A stretch of DNA of 64,000 nucleotides from Pseudomonas sp. MM213 (GTDB lineage Bacteria > Pseudomonadota > Gammaproteobacteria > Pseudomonadales > Pseudomonadaceae). Where the stretch lies: positions 6,076,001 to 6,140,000 of the forward strand of contig NZ_CP081943.1 of assembly GCF_020423045.1 (NCBI RefSeq), given 5' to 3'. This document shows positions 25,990 through 35,125 of this stretch, piece by piece; the first letter of the stretch is position 1; every line of letters starts with the position of its first letter. Both the position numbers and the translations under genes were made by a program. The notes beneath the pieces are model-generated. The model did not search any database, was not told where the DNA came from, and was given only the letters and a program-made list of their open reading frames with translations.

Positions 25990-27242
25990 TTGCGCAGCTC
26001 CATGTGAGGGCGTTGCATGGGCAGCAGACCTTGAGGACGCCAGATCATCATCAGCACCATCAAGGCGCCGAACATCAACATGCGGTATTCACTGAACTCA
26101 CGCATCATTTCCGGCAACAGGATCATCACCGTGGCGGCGAGTACGACACCCAGCTGCGAGCCCATGCCACCCAGCACCACGATGGCGAGGATGGTCGCCG
26201 ACTCGATGAAGGTGAAGGACTCCGGTGTCACCAGGCCCTGACGCGCGGCGAAGAAGCTGCCGGCGAAACCGGCGAAGCACGCGCCGAGGGTGAAAGCCGA
26301 GAGCTTGATGATCGTCGGGTTCAGGCCCAGTGCACGGCAGGCGATTTCGTCTTCACGCAACGCTTCCCAGGCGCGGCCCAGGGGCATGCGCAGCAAGCGG
26401 TTGATTACGAACAGTGCAAACAGCGCGAGGAACAGCGCGACCAGGTAAAGAAAGATCACCTTGTTGATCGAGTTGTATTCCAGGCCGAAGTACTCGTGGA
26501 ACGTCTGCAGGCCTTCAGCCGCCTTACGTTCGAAAGTCAGACCGAAGAACGTCGGTTTCTCGATGTTGCTGATGCCGTTCGGACCACCGGTGATGTCGGT
26601 CAGGTTACGCAGGAACAGACGGATGATTTCACCGAAGCCCAGGGTCACGATCGCCAGATAGTCACCGCGCAGACGCAGGACCGGGAAACCGAGCAGGAAG
26701 CCGAAAGTGGCCGCCATCAGGCCGGCGATCGGCAGGCAGATCCAGAAGCTCAAGCCGTAGTAGTGCGACAGCAGCGCGTAGCTGTAGGCGCCGACGGCAT
26801 AGAAACCGACGTAACCGAGGTCGAGCAGGCCAGCCAGGCCGACCACGATGTTCAGGCCCAGGCCGAGCATCACGTAGATCAGCACCAGCGTGGCGATATC
26901 CACCGCACCGCGAGAACCGAAGAACGGCCAGACCAGCGCGCCGACGATCAGCGCGATGATGATCCAGCGTTGGGTGGTCGGCAGGGTCAGGAAATTACTG
27001 GCCTTGGCCGGCATCACCGGCAGGTTGGGCGAGGATTTCCAGGCCGAGCTGATCTGCTGGTCGAACAGCACCCGCAGGAACATCAGTACCGAGCACACGG
27101 CGATGGTGATCAGCGTTGCAGTGCTGGTGCCATGGACTTCGAGGTTGATGCCGACAATGGTCAGCTTCAGACCGAGTACCGGGTAGGCAACGGCCCACAC
27201 CAGCAAGGCGCTGAACAACGCCTGTTTAAGATTCCTAGTCAT
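25986..27242 (-). CDS. livM: Branched-chain amino-acid ABC transporter permease LivM
   Basis: The 418-residue inner-membrane permease has the LivM-type cytoplasmic EAA-like loop ([20 protein letters not shown]) and a longer N-terminus with extra helices typical of the Pseudomonas BraE. It overlaps livH and livG by 4 nt each. It forms the membrane pore with LivH. Confidence 0.95.
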   Translation of the reverse strand: MTRNLKQALFSALLVWAVAYPVLGLKLTIVGINLEVHGTSTATLITIAVCSVLMFLRVLFDQQISSAWKSSPNLPVMPAKASNFLTLPTTQRWIIIALIVGALVWPFFGSRGAVDIATLVLIYVMLGLGLNIVVGLAGLLDLGYVGFYAVGAYSYALLSHYYGLSFWICLPIAGLMAATFGFLLGFPVLRLRGDYLAIVTLGFGEIIRLFLRNLTDITGGPNGISNIEKPTFFGLTFERKAAEGLQTFHEYFGLEYNSINKVIFLYLVALFLALFALFVINRLLRMPLGRAWEALREDEIACRALGLNPTIIKLSAFTLGACFAGFAGSFFAARQGLVTPESFTFIESATILAIVVLGGMGSQLGVVLAATVMILLPEMMREFSEYRMLMFGALMVLMMIWRPQGLLPMQRPHMELRK

Positions 27243-28162
27243 ACTTTTTCAACCTCCGGACGGCCCAACAGGCCGGTAGGCCGGAACAACAACACCAGAA
27301 CCAATAGGCCGAACGCCACGACGTCCTTGTACTGGTCGCCGAAGATATCGGCACCGAAGGCTTCCGCCACCCCAAGCACGATCCCGCCGAGCATGGCGCC
27401 GGGGATGCTGCCGATACCGCCCAGTACCGCTGCGGTGAAGGCCTTGAGGCCGACCAGGAAACCGGCGTTCGGGTTGATCACGCCATATTGCATGCTCAGC
27501 AGCACGGCCGCGATGGCCGCCAGTGCGGCACCGATGACGAAGGTCAGGGCGATGATGTTGTTGGTGTTGATACCCAGCAGGTTGGCCATCTTGATGTCTT
27601 CGGCACAGGCGCGGCAGGCGCGACCCAGGCGAGAGCGGGAGATGAACAGCGTCAGGCCGAGCATGGCGATCAGGGTCACCACGAACACCACGATTTGCAT
27701 GTAGGAAATCAGCACTTCATGTGCGCCACCTGGCCCGATGGCGAAGTTGCCGGGGATCAGGTTGGGGATGGATTTGTCCTTGGAGTCTTGCGCCAGCAGA
27801 ACCGTGTTCTGCAGGAAGATCGACATGCCGATGGCGGAAATCAGCGGGATCAGACGGTTGCTGCCGCGCAAGGGGCGGTAGGCAATCCGTTCGATGCTGT
27901 AACCGTAGGCACTGGTCACGACGATGGTCGCGAGGAAAGCGGCGGTCATCAACAGCGGAACACTGTCGAGTCCCATCATGGACAGGCCCGCAATGGCGAT
28001 GAACGCCACGTAGGAACCGATCATGTACACCTCGCCGTGGGCGAAGTTGATCATTCCAATGATGCCGTAAACCATCGTATAGCCGATGGCGATCAGGGCA
28101 TACGTGCTGCCAATGGTCAGACCATTAACCAGCTGTTGGAAGAAGTGATAGATGTCAGGCAT
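27239..28162 (-). CDS. livH: Branched-chain amino-acid ABC transporter permease LivH
   Basis: The 307-residue permease has the LivH hallmarks [21 protein letters not shown] near the N-terminus and the ATPase-contact loop [19 protein letters not shown]. It begins 232 bp downstream of braC, separated by a stem-loop, so the binding protein can be made in excess. Homologue of BraD. Confidence 0.95.
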   Translation of the reverse strand: MPDIYHFFQQLVNGLTIGSTYALIAIGYTMVYGIIGMINFAHGEVYMIGSYVAFIAIAGLSMMGLDSVPLLMTAAFLATIVVTSAYGYSIERIAYRPLRGSNRLIPLISAIGMSIFLQNTVLLAQDSKDKSIPNLIPGNFAIGPGGAHEVLISYMQIVVFVVTLIAMLGLTLFISRSRLGRACRACAEDIKMANLLGINTNNIIALTFVIGAALAAIAAVLLSMQYGVINPNAGFLVGLKAFTAAVLGGIGSIPGAMLGGIVLGVAEAFGADIFGDQYKDVVAFGLLVLVLLFRPTGLLGRPEVEKV

Positions 28163-28344
28163 TACAGCGCTCCTAAAAACCTGATACGCATTTCACTGGT
28201 GGAGTCATTTTCCCGCTCGAGCCCCGTGGATCTGCATCCACTTCGAACGCGAGGTTTGCCAGCGAACCGCTGATGACGGTTTTGAGATTTTCAGGTGGGG
28301 AGACTGGCGGATCACGCCAGCGCGGCCCAATACGTTCGTAAAAC

Positions 28345-28370
28345 AAAGCCCACGGCACGCCGTGGGCTTT
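28345..28370 (-). terminator. Intra-operon attenuator/terminator between braC and livH
   Basis: AAAGCCCACGGC pairs with GCCGTGGGCTTT around a 2-nt centre, just after the braC stop. Transcripts stopping here would give surplus binding protein. Confidence 0.8.
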
Positions 28371-28394
28371 ATTGGCAGTCAGTCAGGCAACGCC

Positions 28395-29522
28395 TTACTG
28401 AGGCTTGGCTTCAGTTTTTGGTTTGCCGAAGTGCCACTCGTAAACCACAAATTTGAAGTCTTTCAGGTCGCCCTTCTCGTCGAAGCTCAGGTCGCCGGTA
28501 GGGGTCTTGAAGGTGCCTTTGTGGATGGCTTCAGCCACTTTGGCGGAGTCTTCGGACTTGGCAGCCTTGATACCGTCGGCAATTACGGTCACCGCCGAGT
28601 AGGCCGGGAACACGAACGGACCGCTCGGGTCTTCTTTCTTCGCTTTGAACGCGTCAGCCAGGGCGATGTTGGCAGGATCCTGGTCGAAGGATTTCGGCAG
28701 GGTCACCAGCAGGCCTTCGGAAGCTTCCTTGGCGATCTGCGAAATGGAGTCGTTACCCACGCCTTCCGGACCCATGAACTTGGCTTTCAGGCCTTTTTCC
28801 TGGGATTGACGCAGGATCAGACCCAGCTCCGGGTGGTAGCCGCCGTAGTAGACGAAGTCGACGTTGGCTTGCTTGAGCTTGGAGACCATCGAAGAGAAGT
28901 CTTTGTCGCCGGCGTTGATGCCTTCGAACACGGCAACCTTGACGCCTTTGCCTTCCAGGGTTTTCTTCACGGCGCTGGCGATGCCTTCACCGTATTGCTG
29001 TTTGTCGTGCAGGACAGCAACGATCTTCGGTTTTACGAAGTCGGCAATGTAGTTACCGGCGGCAGGGCCCTGGGCGCTGTCCAGACCGATAGTACGGAAG
29101 ATCATTTTGTAACCGCGATTGGTGATGTCCGGGCTGGTGGCAGCCGGGGTGATCATGATCACGCCTTCGTCTTCGTAGATGTCCGAAGCTGGTTGAGTGG
29201 AGCTGGAGCACAGGTGACCGACTACGAACTTGACGCCGTCGTTGACGACCTTGTTCGCGACAGCCACAGCTTGTTTTGGATCACAGGCGTCATCGTATTC
29301 AACGGCTTCGAGTTTCTTGCCGTCTACGCCGCCCTTGGCGTTGATCTGTTCGATGGCCATTTTGGCGCCACTGAACTGCATGTCGCCGTATTGGGCTACA
29401 GGACCGGTTTTAGGGCCGGCGATGCCGATCTTGATGGTGTCAGCTGCGAACGAATGGCTGGCAACCCCGGCCAGAACCATAGCGGCAAACAGTTTGGAAA
29501 TCTGCTTAGTAGCCTTAGTCAT
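28395..29522 (-). CDS. braC: Branched-chain amino-acid-binding periplasmic protein (BraC/LivK)
   Basis: The 375-residue periplasmic protein begins with a signal peptide cut after SHSFA, then the mature start ADTIKIGIAGPKTGPVAQYG typical of LivJ/K. A conserved disulfide pair is visible (DDACDPKQ and GHLCSSST). It captures Leu, Ile, Val (in pseudomonads also Ala/Thr) and delivers them to LivHM. It heads the operon; upstream are two inverted repeats at 29586-29638 that may be operators. Confidence 0.95.
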   Translation of the reverse strand: MTKATKQISKLFAAMVLAGVASHSFAADTIKIGIAGPKTGPVAQYGDMQFSGAKMAIEQINAKGGVDGKKLEAVEYDDACDPKQAVAVANKVVNDGVKFVVGHLCSSSTQPASDIYEDEGVIMITPAATSPDITNRGYKMIFRTIGLDSAQGPAAGNYIADFVKPKIVAVLHDKQQYGEGIASAVKKTLEGKGVKVAVFEGINAGDKDFSSMVSKLKQANVDFVYYGGYHPELGLILRQSQEKGLKAKFMGPEGVGNDSISQIAKEASEGLLVTLPKSFDQDPANIALADAFKAKKEDPSGPFVFPAYSAVTVIADGIKAAKSEDSAKVAEAIHKGTFKTPTGDLSFDEKGDLKDFKFVVYEWHFGKPKTEAKPQ

Positions 29523-29862
29523 AGTGCTCCACTCTTACTGTTGTAGTTTTTATAGTCCTGGCGCCGTAGCAGCAGAACCGGGTCAGATATCTTCGAATAT
29601 CCTCCGGAAAATGCCCCCGGCAACTGTACCGGTACAGTGTAGAGCGCCGATTGTTAGCCTGGGAAGGCAGCGCCGGGGGGCAAAACCTGAGGGTGTCGCT
29701 TTTTTGAAAGAAAAAGACAGAATTGCGGCGGGGGTTGTAGCTGAATTCTCAGCAATCCTTGGCTTTCCTGCAGTTTTCAATCGGTAACTCAATTGCATCC
29801 GGGTTTTTCTGCCTGACCACCGACGTTATCATCCACGTCGATTTCTTTTCCGGACAGGACCC
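29523..29862. other. Intergenic region between braC and the DUF2288 gene
   Basis: It holds the braC promoter region with two inverted repeats (29586-29601 and 29623-29638), then an AT-richer stretch with the promoter of the DUF2288 gene. No convincing ORF or RNA gene is seen. Confidence 0.5.
29586..29638. promoter_or_regulatory. Candidate operator: two inverted repeats upstream of braC
   Basis: GATAT-N6-ATATC (29586-29601) is followed by the perfect 16-bp palindrome ACTGTACCGGTACAGT (29623-29638), about 100 bp before the braC start. The spacing CTG-N8-CAG does not fit LexA (CTG-N10-CAG). The regulator is unknown. Confidence 0.45.
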
Positions 29863-30168
29863 ATGACTCAAGAACCTAGCACCCTCTATGCCAAGCTGCT
29901 TGGTGAAACCGCATCTATTACCTGGAAGGAGCTGGAGCCCTTCTTCGCCAAGGGTGCCCTATTGTGGGTCGATCCCGGTCTGGATTTGATCGCCGTTGCC
30001 GAGGCCGTGGCCACCGACGAGGGCGAGAAAGTGGCTGCCTGGCTGGCCGCCGACACGGTCGCCAAGCTGTCTGAAACGCGGGCGCTGGATCTTTTCGAAC
30101 GTGATCCGCAGCTGTGGGCAGTGGTGGTTTCGCCGTGGATTCTGATCCAGGAAAGGGCGACGAAGTGA
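29863..30168 (+). CDS. DUF2288 domain protein
   Basis: The 101-residue soluble protein carries the DUF2288 pattern (LLGETASITWKELEPFFAKGALLWVDPGLDLI ... WLAADTVAKLSE; quoted from 29890-30080 in parts). Function unknown; conserved across gammaproteobacteria. Single gene followed by a weak stem-loop (30307-30324) and a composite repeat. Confidence 0.8.
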   Translation: MTQEPSTLYAKLLGETASITWKELEPFFAKGALLWVDPGLDLIAVAEAVATDEGEKVAAWLAADTVAKLSETRALDLFERDPQLWAVVVSPWILIQERATK

Positions 30169-30306
30169 AGTTGCGCACCGAATGAGTGCATCGCTTCGCC
30201 GGGGAAAAGTGTGTAGCCGAGTAGCGTGATGGCATGTTGCCGTAGAGAAAGGCCACAGGCGGAGTTGGCATAACGGTGACGTAAACGTAACGGGCACAGT
30301 TTATTG

Positions 30307-30333
30307 AGCAGCCGATGGGCTGCTTAATTGTTT
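30307..30333 (+). terminator. Weak terminator downstream of the DUF2288 gene
   Basis: AGCAGCC (30307-30313) pairs with GGCTGCT (30318-30324), followed by TAATTGTTT. Confidence 0.5.
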
Positions 30334-30387
30334 CTGGATGTTGGATTTGGGGGGCTATTCAGACTGGGAGTTGTGGTTTGTGGGTTG

Positions 30388-30762
30388 TGTACATATCCAT
30401 TACTGCGGTAACGGCTGCTAATGGTTTCGCCCTTACGGCGAGTCACTTGGAAAAGCCCCAAGTAACCAAGGGCTCTTGCCCCTTTCGTCCGGTGCCTCGC
30501 CATGGCTCGGCATACCCTCGCTCCGGTCCTGCTCCGTGGGCCCGCCGCCATCGGCCATCCATGGCCGGGGGCGGCTAACCCGGCATCCATGCCGGGTTGC
30601 CCACTGAGCAGAACCTCCACTCGGCCTCCCCATGGGGCAAGCAGATCAAAATCAAAAGCCAGATCAACACCGCGCGAGGCGGCCTTAAAGCCGACCTGGC
30701 TCTTTGGTGGTCCGCGTTGTCCTTCTTTGTTTCGTACACTCATTCCGGACTTGTACACCAAT
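30388..30762 (+). repeat. Left arm of composite inverted repeat, locus 3 (hybrid subtype)
   Basis: It begins GTGTACATATCC and carries stem ACTTGG/CCAAGT and the CCCGGCATCCATGCCGGG palindrome. Its REP-proximal part mixes the features of types 1 and 2 (CAGATCAAAATCAAAAGCC and GAGGCGGCCTTAAAGCCGAC). Confidence 0.85.
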
Positions 30763-30765
30763 CCC

Positions 30766-30867
30766 CTGTAGGAGCCGGCTTGCTGGCGATGGACGTTAAC
30801 GATGACGCGGGCTGCCTGAATGTGCGCGGTGGCTGGGCGTTTTTCGCGAGCAGGCTCGCTCCTACAT
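30766..30867. repeat. Hybrid REP pair
   Basis: The left half is of the CCGGCTTGCTGGCGATG type and the right half of the CGCGAGCAGGCTCGC type, so this pair joins two REP families. Confidence 0.75.
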
Positions 30868-30879
30868 GGGATCGGCGTC

Positions 30880-31224
30880 AGCACGGTCAAACAAGCGCAG
30901 CGCGCCCGCTTGACGCCCCGTTCGGCCCAAAGGCCGCTTCGTTTTTGATTTTGATTTTGATCGCAGGCGCCCCGTTAACCACGCTGGCCGAACGCAGGCA
31001 TTGCGCAGCGGGGAAACCGGCAAGGATGCCGGTTTAGCCGCGCTGGGCCAGGGATGGCCCATCGCGGCGACCCGCGGAGCAATGCCGGAGTGAGGGCACA
31101 CCGAGCCAGAGCGAGGTGCCAAGTGGTGGGGCAAGAGCGTTTGGTTACTTGGCGCTTTTCCAAGTAACTCGCCGTAAGGGCGAAACCAATATCCGCCATC
31201 ACCCAAAAAACGGATATACACCCC
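30880..31224 (-). repeat. Right arm of composite inverted repeat, locus 3 (diverged copy)
   Basis: This is the most diverged copy, ending at GGATATACACCCC. Base changes keep the stems: CCGGCA/TGCCGG around AGGA, GGGCCA/TGGCCC, and ACTTGG/CCAAGT. It overlaps neither gene beside it; the FtsZ-like gene stops at 31252. Confidence 0.8.
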
Positions 31225-31251
31225 GAAACAATGGAACGACGCGATTTCAGA

Positions 31252-33453
31252 TCAGACGGTAAACGTCTTGCCCGTATGGTTATTAAGCGAAATAACCTTG
31301 GTCTTGCCAATCCGGTGACGGTAGATCTCGCGCAGGTACTTGATCGCCTTTTTCACGCAATCGCGCGACAGGCGAATGTCATTGATCGAGACAAATTTCT
31401 CCTTGTCGTTGATCAGCTCGCGGTACTTCTTCTCGTACATCGGTTTGATCGCATACCAGTTGGTATCGAGGATCTTCGCCGGGTTCTCGAACTCGTTCAG
31501 CAAGTCGTCGATCAGCTCTTCGTTGAAGTCTTCGTTGATGATGAAGTCGAGGATCGAGTTATCCAGCGTGTCGTCGAAGCGGTACGGGTTCTTCGCGAAG
31601 CAGCGCTTGATGAAGGCCACGATCAGCGTCAGGAAGTCGTCCGACAGGCACGGGCTCTTGGCGATCAAGGTGGTCAGCGACAAGTTGGCCGACGCGCCGA
31701 TCACCAGCGCATAACGCTTGAGCGTGGTGTTCGGGAACAGGCTGTTGAGGTGAGTCTTCAACCGGTTCAGGTCCATGTACGACAGCTTGTAGTCTTTTGG
31801 CAGCGAAACAATCGACACCACCGACGAGCAGTTCTTGAAGAAGTGCAGGTCGTGCAACGCGGCCGCGTCGTAACCGGAATTCTTGTACTGCTCCAGCGAG
31901 GCGCGATAGCGCTTGGACTCGATCGGCAGCAGGCTGATGCCTTCAATGGCCTGGGTCACTTTGTTGAAGTGCGGCAGGTCGATGGAGCGGAAGAACAGGT
32001 CATCGATGTTCAAGCGCTGCGGCTCTTTCTCGAACACCTTGAACTTGTCACTGCTTGGCGGCGGGGTTTCCGGCACGACCGATTCGGCGTAGGCAATCGC
32101 CACCGGGCCGGCCAGGCTCATGAACAGGTCGTTGGCGTCGAGGCGAATGGTTTCGCCGATGTCGATGCCGGCGCGACGGAAATAGTTCTGGTCGTAGTCA
32201 GTCGTGACCGCCTGCGCCGTCAGAATGTTGAAGATCTGCTGCGAAATGTATTGGTTGGCGTGCTTTTCCATCGCGTTGACGTCGATGTTCTGGATGTTGC
32301 CGTCATCGCTTTCTTCGGCATAACGCATGATGTCGTTGGAAATCAGCATCATCGCGTTCCATGGGCGGATACGGCCCATGACGCTGGCTTCGCTGCTGTC
32401 TTCGTTGGCGAAGTTGTAGGAGAAGTCCCATTCTTCCGAGAGGTATTTGCACAGCAGGCGACCGGCGTTGATGTGCAGCGCCTCGGACATTTCACTGCGG
32501 TGATCGGAAATGTTCGGCAGTACGCAGATGCCGCTGGTGAAGATCGGTTCGAAGACGAAGGAATGACCGCTTTTGCCGTCGTGCTCGTCCATCGGCTTGG
32601 TGTCGAACGTCTTGTTCATGTACGAGTGCTGCTGGGCCAGGCCGAATTCCGAAGCCATGCCCGAACCGGTACCGCCGCCGGCACTGAAGATCGAGAAGTA
32701 CAGGCGCGACTGGTTGGCCTTGATGCCGCAGCTGTCGATCAGGTACGAGTGAATCATTTTCCAGTCCGGGCTGGAGAAGCGCTGGGTGTCCTTGTTCAGG
32801 ATGATCTTGGCCAGGTACTGACCGAGGATCGGCGCGTTACCGGCGCCACCGGCGTGGACTTCCGACAAGTCCATGATCTTCATTTTGCTGTAGTCGCGCA
32901 GGAAGCCGCTTTTTTCGCCTTTGCGCGAGAAACGGATGCGACCGGCGATGTCTTTGTCGAGGTCGCCGAGCATTACCAGTGGTTCGACCAGGAACACCGG
33001 CTTGGTGGCCTTGTTCGGGCCCAGGCGCAGGTTGTTGCGGATCCACTGGGCCGGGCTGTAACCCTTTTCGGCGTAGCGCTTGTCCGGCGACAGGCGATCT
33101 TCGTTGTTGAATTCGTTGAGGTAGAACTTGCGGGCGTTGTACACCAGCTCCGCGACGTCCAGCGCGATGTTCGAGCCGCAGCGACCGAGGCCGATCAGGC
33201 ACACCGACGGGAATTCCTGGTCGTTGTGCTGTTCGTTATCGCCTTCCAGGTGCGGCGGGCGCGGGAACACCATGTCGCGCAGGCCATCGAGGTTATCGAG
33301 GATGCGGTCGGTATTGGTCTCGGTGAAGTACAGGTATTGCTGAGTCGCCAACGGGCGCGAGGGGCTCAATGGCTTCGACGGCGTGGGGCTGTTCGCCGCG
33401 GGGCTCAGCGTCAGATCGGAAATCGCAGTGGCCGGATTGTTTTTAGAAGTCAT
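31252..33453 (-). CDS. FtsZ/tubulin-like GTPase, 733 residues, stand-alone
   Basis: It is recognised by the ordered GTP-binding loops of the FtsZ/tubulin superfamily. Loop T1 is GLGRCGSN (residues 88-95), a T3-like loop AGGAGNAPILGQYLAK (201-216), the tubulin signature GGGTGSG (259-265), and a T7-like loop RLDANDLFMSLAGP (437-450) in which Asp439 and Asp442 align with the catalytic Asp pair of FtsZ. About 80 Pro/Ser/Thr-rich residues precede the fold and about 280 residues of unknown fold follow. It is twice the length of FtsZ, so it is not the division protein but one of the large FtsZ-like families known from a few proteobacteria. Role unknown; membrane remodelling or filament formation is inference. 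No partner genes are adjacent. A 17-bp inverted repeat lies 31 bp upstream, and the Shine-Dalgarno is weak. Confidence 0.85.
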   Translation of the reverse strand: MTSKNNPATAISDLTLSPAANSPTPSKPLSPSRPLATQQYLYFTETNTDRILDNLDGLRDMVFPRPPHLEGDNEQHNDQEFPSVCLIGLGRCGSNIALDVAELVYNARKFYLNEFNNEDRLSPDKRYAEKGYSPAQWIRNNLRLGPNKATKPVFLVEPLVMLGDLDKDIAGRIRFSRKGEKSGFLRDYSKMKIMDLSEVHAGGAGNAPILGQYLAKIILNKDTQRFSSPDWKMIHSYLIDSCGIKANQSRLYFSIFSAGGGTGSGMASEFGLAQQHSYMNKTFDTKPMDEHDGKSGHSFVFEPIFTSGICVLPNISDHRSEMSEALHINAGRLLCKYLSEEWDFSYNFANEDSSEASVMGRIRPWNAMMLISNDIMRYAEESDDGNIQNIDVNAMEKHANQYISQQIFNILTAQAVTTDYDQNYFRRAGIDIGETIRLDANDLFMSLAGPVAIAYAESVVPETPPPSSDKFKVFEKEPQRLNIDDLFFRSIDLPHFNKVTQAIEGISLLPIESKRYRASLEQYKNSGYDAAALHDLHFFKNCSSVVSIVSLPKDYKLSYMDLNRLKTHLNSLFPNTTLKRYALVIGASANLSLTTLIAKSPCLSDDFLTLIVAFIKRCFAKNPYRFDDTLDNSILDFIINEDFNEELIDDLLNEFENPAKILDTNWYAIKPMYEKKYRELINDKEKFVSINDIRLSRDCVKKAIKYLREIYRHRIGKTKVISLNNHTGKTFTV

Positions 33454-33483
33454 TGTGCGCCATGTACCTGGGCTGGTTGGCTG

Positions 33484-33500
33484 GACGACAACGTGTCGTC
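33484..33500. promoter_or_regulatory. Inverted repeat upstream of the FtsZ-like gene
   Basis: GACGACA-ACG-TGTCGTC has perfect 7-bp arms and lies 31-47 bp before the start codon; candidate operator or 5' leader stem. Confidence 0.45.
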
Positions 33501-33654
33501 AAACCATCACGGATGGGTTCTCGCGTCTTTTTTCAGCGCGTATTGGGCCCAAGCGTCAGGGACTGGGCCTGAACATCACTCGGGGGAATCCTTTCCTTAG
33601 TCATGATGAATCGGCCAATATTTGGCGATCTTTAATGAAAAAGGAGGCCAAATG

Positions 33655-34548
33655 ATGTCAACCCTACCTTCGTTGGGTTTTGCCGGTATCGGCCTTATGG
33701 GCCTGCCGATGTGCCGGCGCCTGCTGGCTGCGGGGTTTTCGCTGACTGTATGGAACCGTAATCCTGCCAAATGTGCGCCGCTGGTCGAGGCGGGTGCGCG
33801 ACAAGTTGCCACGCCTGCCGAGCTGTGTCGGCACGCCGATGTGCTGATGTTGTGCCTGGCCGACACGGCCGTGGTGCGCGAGGTGGTGTTTGGTCCGGGC
33901 GGAGTGGCCGAAGGTGGGAAAAGCGGCCAGTTGCTGGTGGATTTTTCCAGCCTGGAGCCCACCGCGACGCGGGAAATGTCGGCGCAGTTGGCCAGCCAGA
34001 CCGGCATGCGCTGGCTGGACGCTCCGGTGTCCGGGGGCGTTGTCGGCGCCGAGGCCGGGAGCCTGGCGATCATGGTGGGCGGCGAAGCGGCGGACCTTGA
34101 GCGTGTCAGGCCTGTTCTGCTCAGCCTCGGCCAGCGTGTCACTCATATGGGCGCGGTCGGGGCGGGGCAGGTGACCAAGGCCTGCAATCAGATGATCGTT
34201 GCCTGTAACGCGCTGGTCATCGCCGAAGTCGTGGCGCTGGCCGAACGTTCCGGTGTGCAGGCCAGCCTGATTGCCGAAGCGCTGGCCGGCGGGTTTGCCG
34301 ATTCAAAACCGTTGCAGATCCTCGCCCCGCAAATGGCCGAAAGCCGTTTTGAACCGGTGAAATGGCACGTGCGCACGCTGCTCAAGGACCTCGATACCGC
34401 GGTGAAATTTTCCCGTGAGCAAGGTTCGGCCACGCCCATCAGCGGATTGGCCGCACAATTGATGCGGTTGCATGGTAGCCAGGGATTCCTGGAAAAAGAT
34501 CCGTCGACCCTGGTGCAGCTGTACCGCGAACCGGACTCAGCGGGCTGA
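33655..34548 (+). CDS. NAD(P)-dependent 3-hydroxyacid dehydrogenase (GarR/3-hydroxyisobutyrate family)
   Basis: The 297-residue beta-hydroxyacid dehydrogenase would oxidise or reduce a 3-hydroxyacid such as tartronate semialdehyde or 3-hydroxyisobutyrate. The N-terminal Rossmann motif is GFAGIGLMGLPMCRRLL; the substrate motif is DAPVSGGVVGAEAGSLAIM; the catalytic Lys lies in GAVGAGQVTKACNQM. Two ATG codons are in tandem; the second, at 33655, is 7 nt from AGGAGG and is preferred over 33652. Its 3' end overlaps the open frame of the convergent EAL remnant by 110 bp. Confidence 0.88.
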   Translation: MSTLPSLGFAGIGLMGLPMCRRLLAAGFSLTVWNRNPAKCAPLVEAGARQVATPAELCRHADVLMLCLADTAVVREVVFGPGGVAEGGKSGQLLVDFSSLEPTATREMSAQLASQTGMRWLDAPVSGGVVGAEAGSLAIMVGGEAADLERVRPVLLSLGQRVTHMGAVGAGQVTKACNQMIVACNALVIAEVVALAERSGVQASLIAEALAGGFADSKPLQILAPQMAESRFEPVKWHVRTLLKDLDTAVKFSREQGSATPISGLAAQLMRLHGSQGFLEKDPSTLVQLYREPDSAG

Positions 34549-35125
34549 TCGTGTGCCCGTGTTGGCGCTGGTTGATTTCACTCAGCACCGGACGCAGTTC
34601 CGCCAGCGGCACCGGGCGGCTGAGCAGGTAGCCCTGGACGAAATCGCAGCCGTTGCGCTGGAGAAACTCGTATTGCTCAAGGGTTTCGACGCCTTCGGTG
34701 ATCACCTGCAAATGCAGGGTGTGAGCCATGACGATAATCGCCTGAACGATTTCCATGTCCTGAGTCGATTTTGGAATGTCCTGGATGAACGAGCGATCGA
34801 TCTTCAGCGAGTTGAGCGGCAGGCGCTTGAGGTAGGCGAGGGAGGAATAACCGGTGCCGAATTCGTCGATCGACAGCGACACGCCGAGGGCGCGGATCTG
34901 GCGCAACAACACCAACGAATTGGCGATGTTGACCATCAGCGCGTTCTCGGTCACTTCCAGTTCCAGTCGCTGCGGCGCCACTCCGGCAACCCGCAACGCG
35001 TGTTCGATTTCATCGGCGAGGTCTTCGCGCGCCAGGTTCAGCGGCGAGCAGTTGACGGCGATGTGCAGTTCTTCGTAGCCCTGACGTGACAACTCGCTCA
35101 GGTCCTCGCAGGCTTTGCGCAGAAC
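34439..35125 (-). pseudogene. C-terminal EAL-domain remnant of the MHYT-GGDEF-EAL gene, cut off by an amber codon
   Basis: This is the in-frame continuation of the gene at 35126-36721 after a TAG at 35126-35128. It keeps later EAL motifs: NCSPLNLAREDL, LELEVTENALM, DEFGTGYSSLAYLKRLP, LKIDRSFIQDIP and ITEGVETLEQYEFL. The codon in the family at the stop is Trp (AELDNWVLRKAC), so one G-to-A change explains TAG. No plausible ribosome site was seen for independent translation. The frame runs 110 bp into the convergent dehydrogenase gene. Confidence 0.8.

Noticed and set aside
24334..27704. Two long plus-strand frames (557 and 566 codons) across the liv genes
   Set aside because: They are antisense to well-supported transporter genes with overlapping starts and stops.
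29623..29638. LexA box before braC
   Set aside because: Spacing is CTG-N8-CAG; LexA needs CTG-N10-CAG.
31231..33600. 789-codon open frame antisense to the FtsZ-like gene
   Set aside because: The opposite frame has ordered tubulin loops; this one is a low-meaning Val/Arg/Gln-rich shadow.
34439..35092. Independent EAL-only gene
   Set aside because: It is in the same frame as the upstream MHYT-GGDEF part and separated only by TAG; no ribosome site for a new start was seen.
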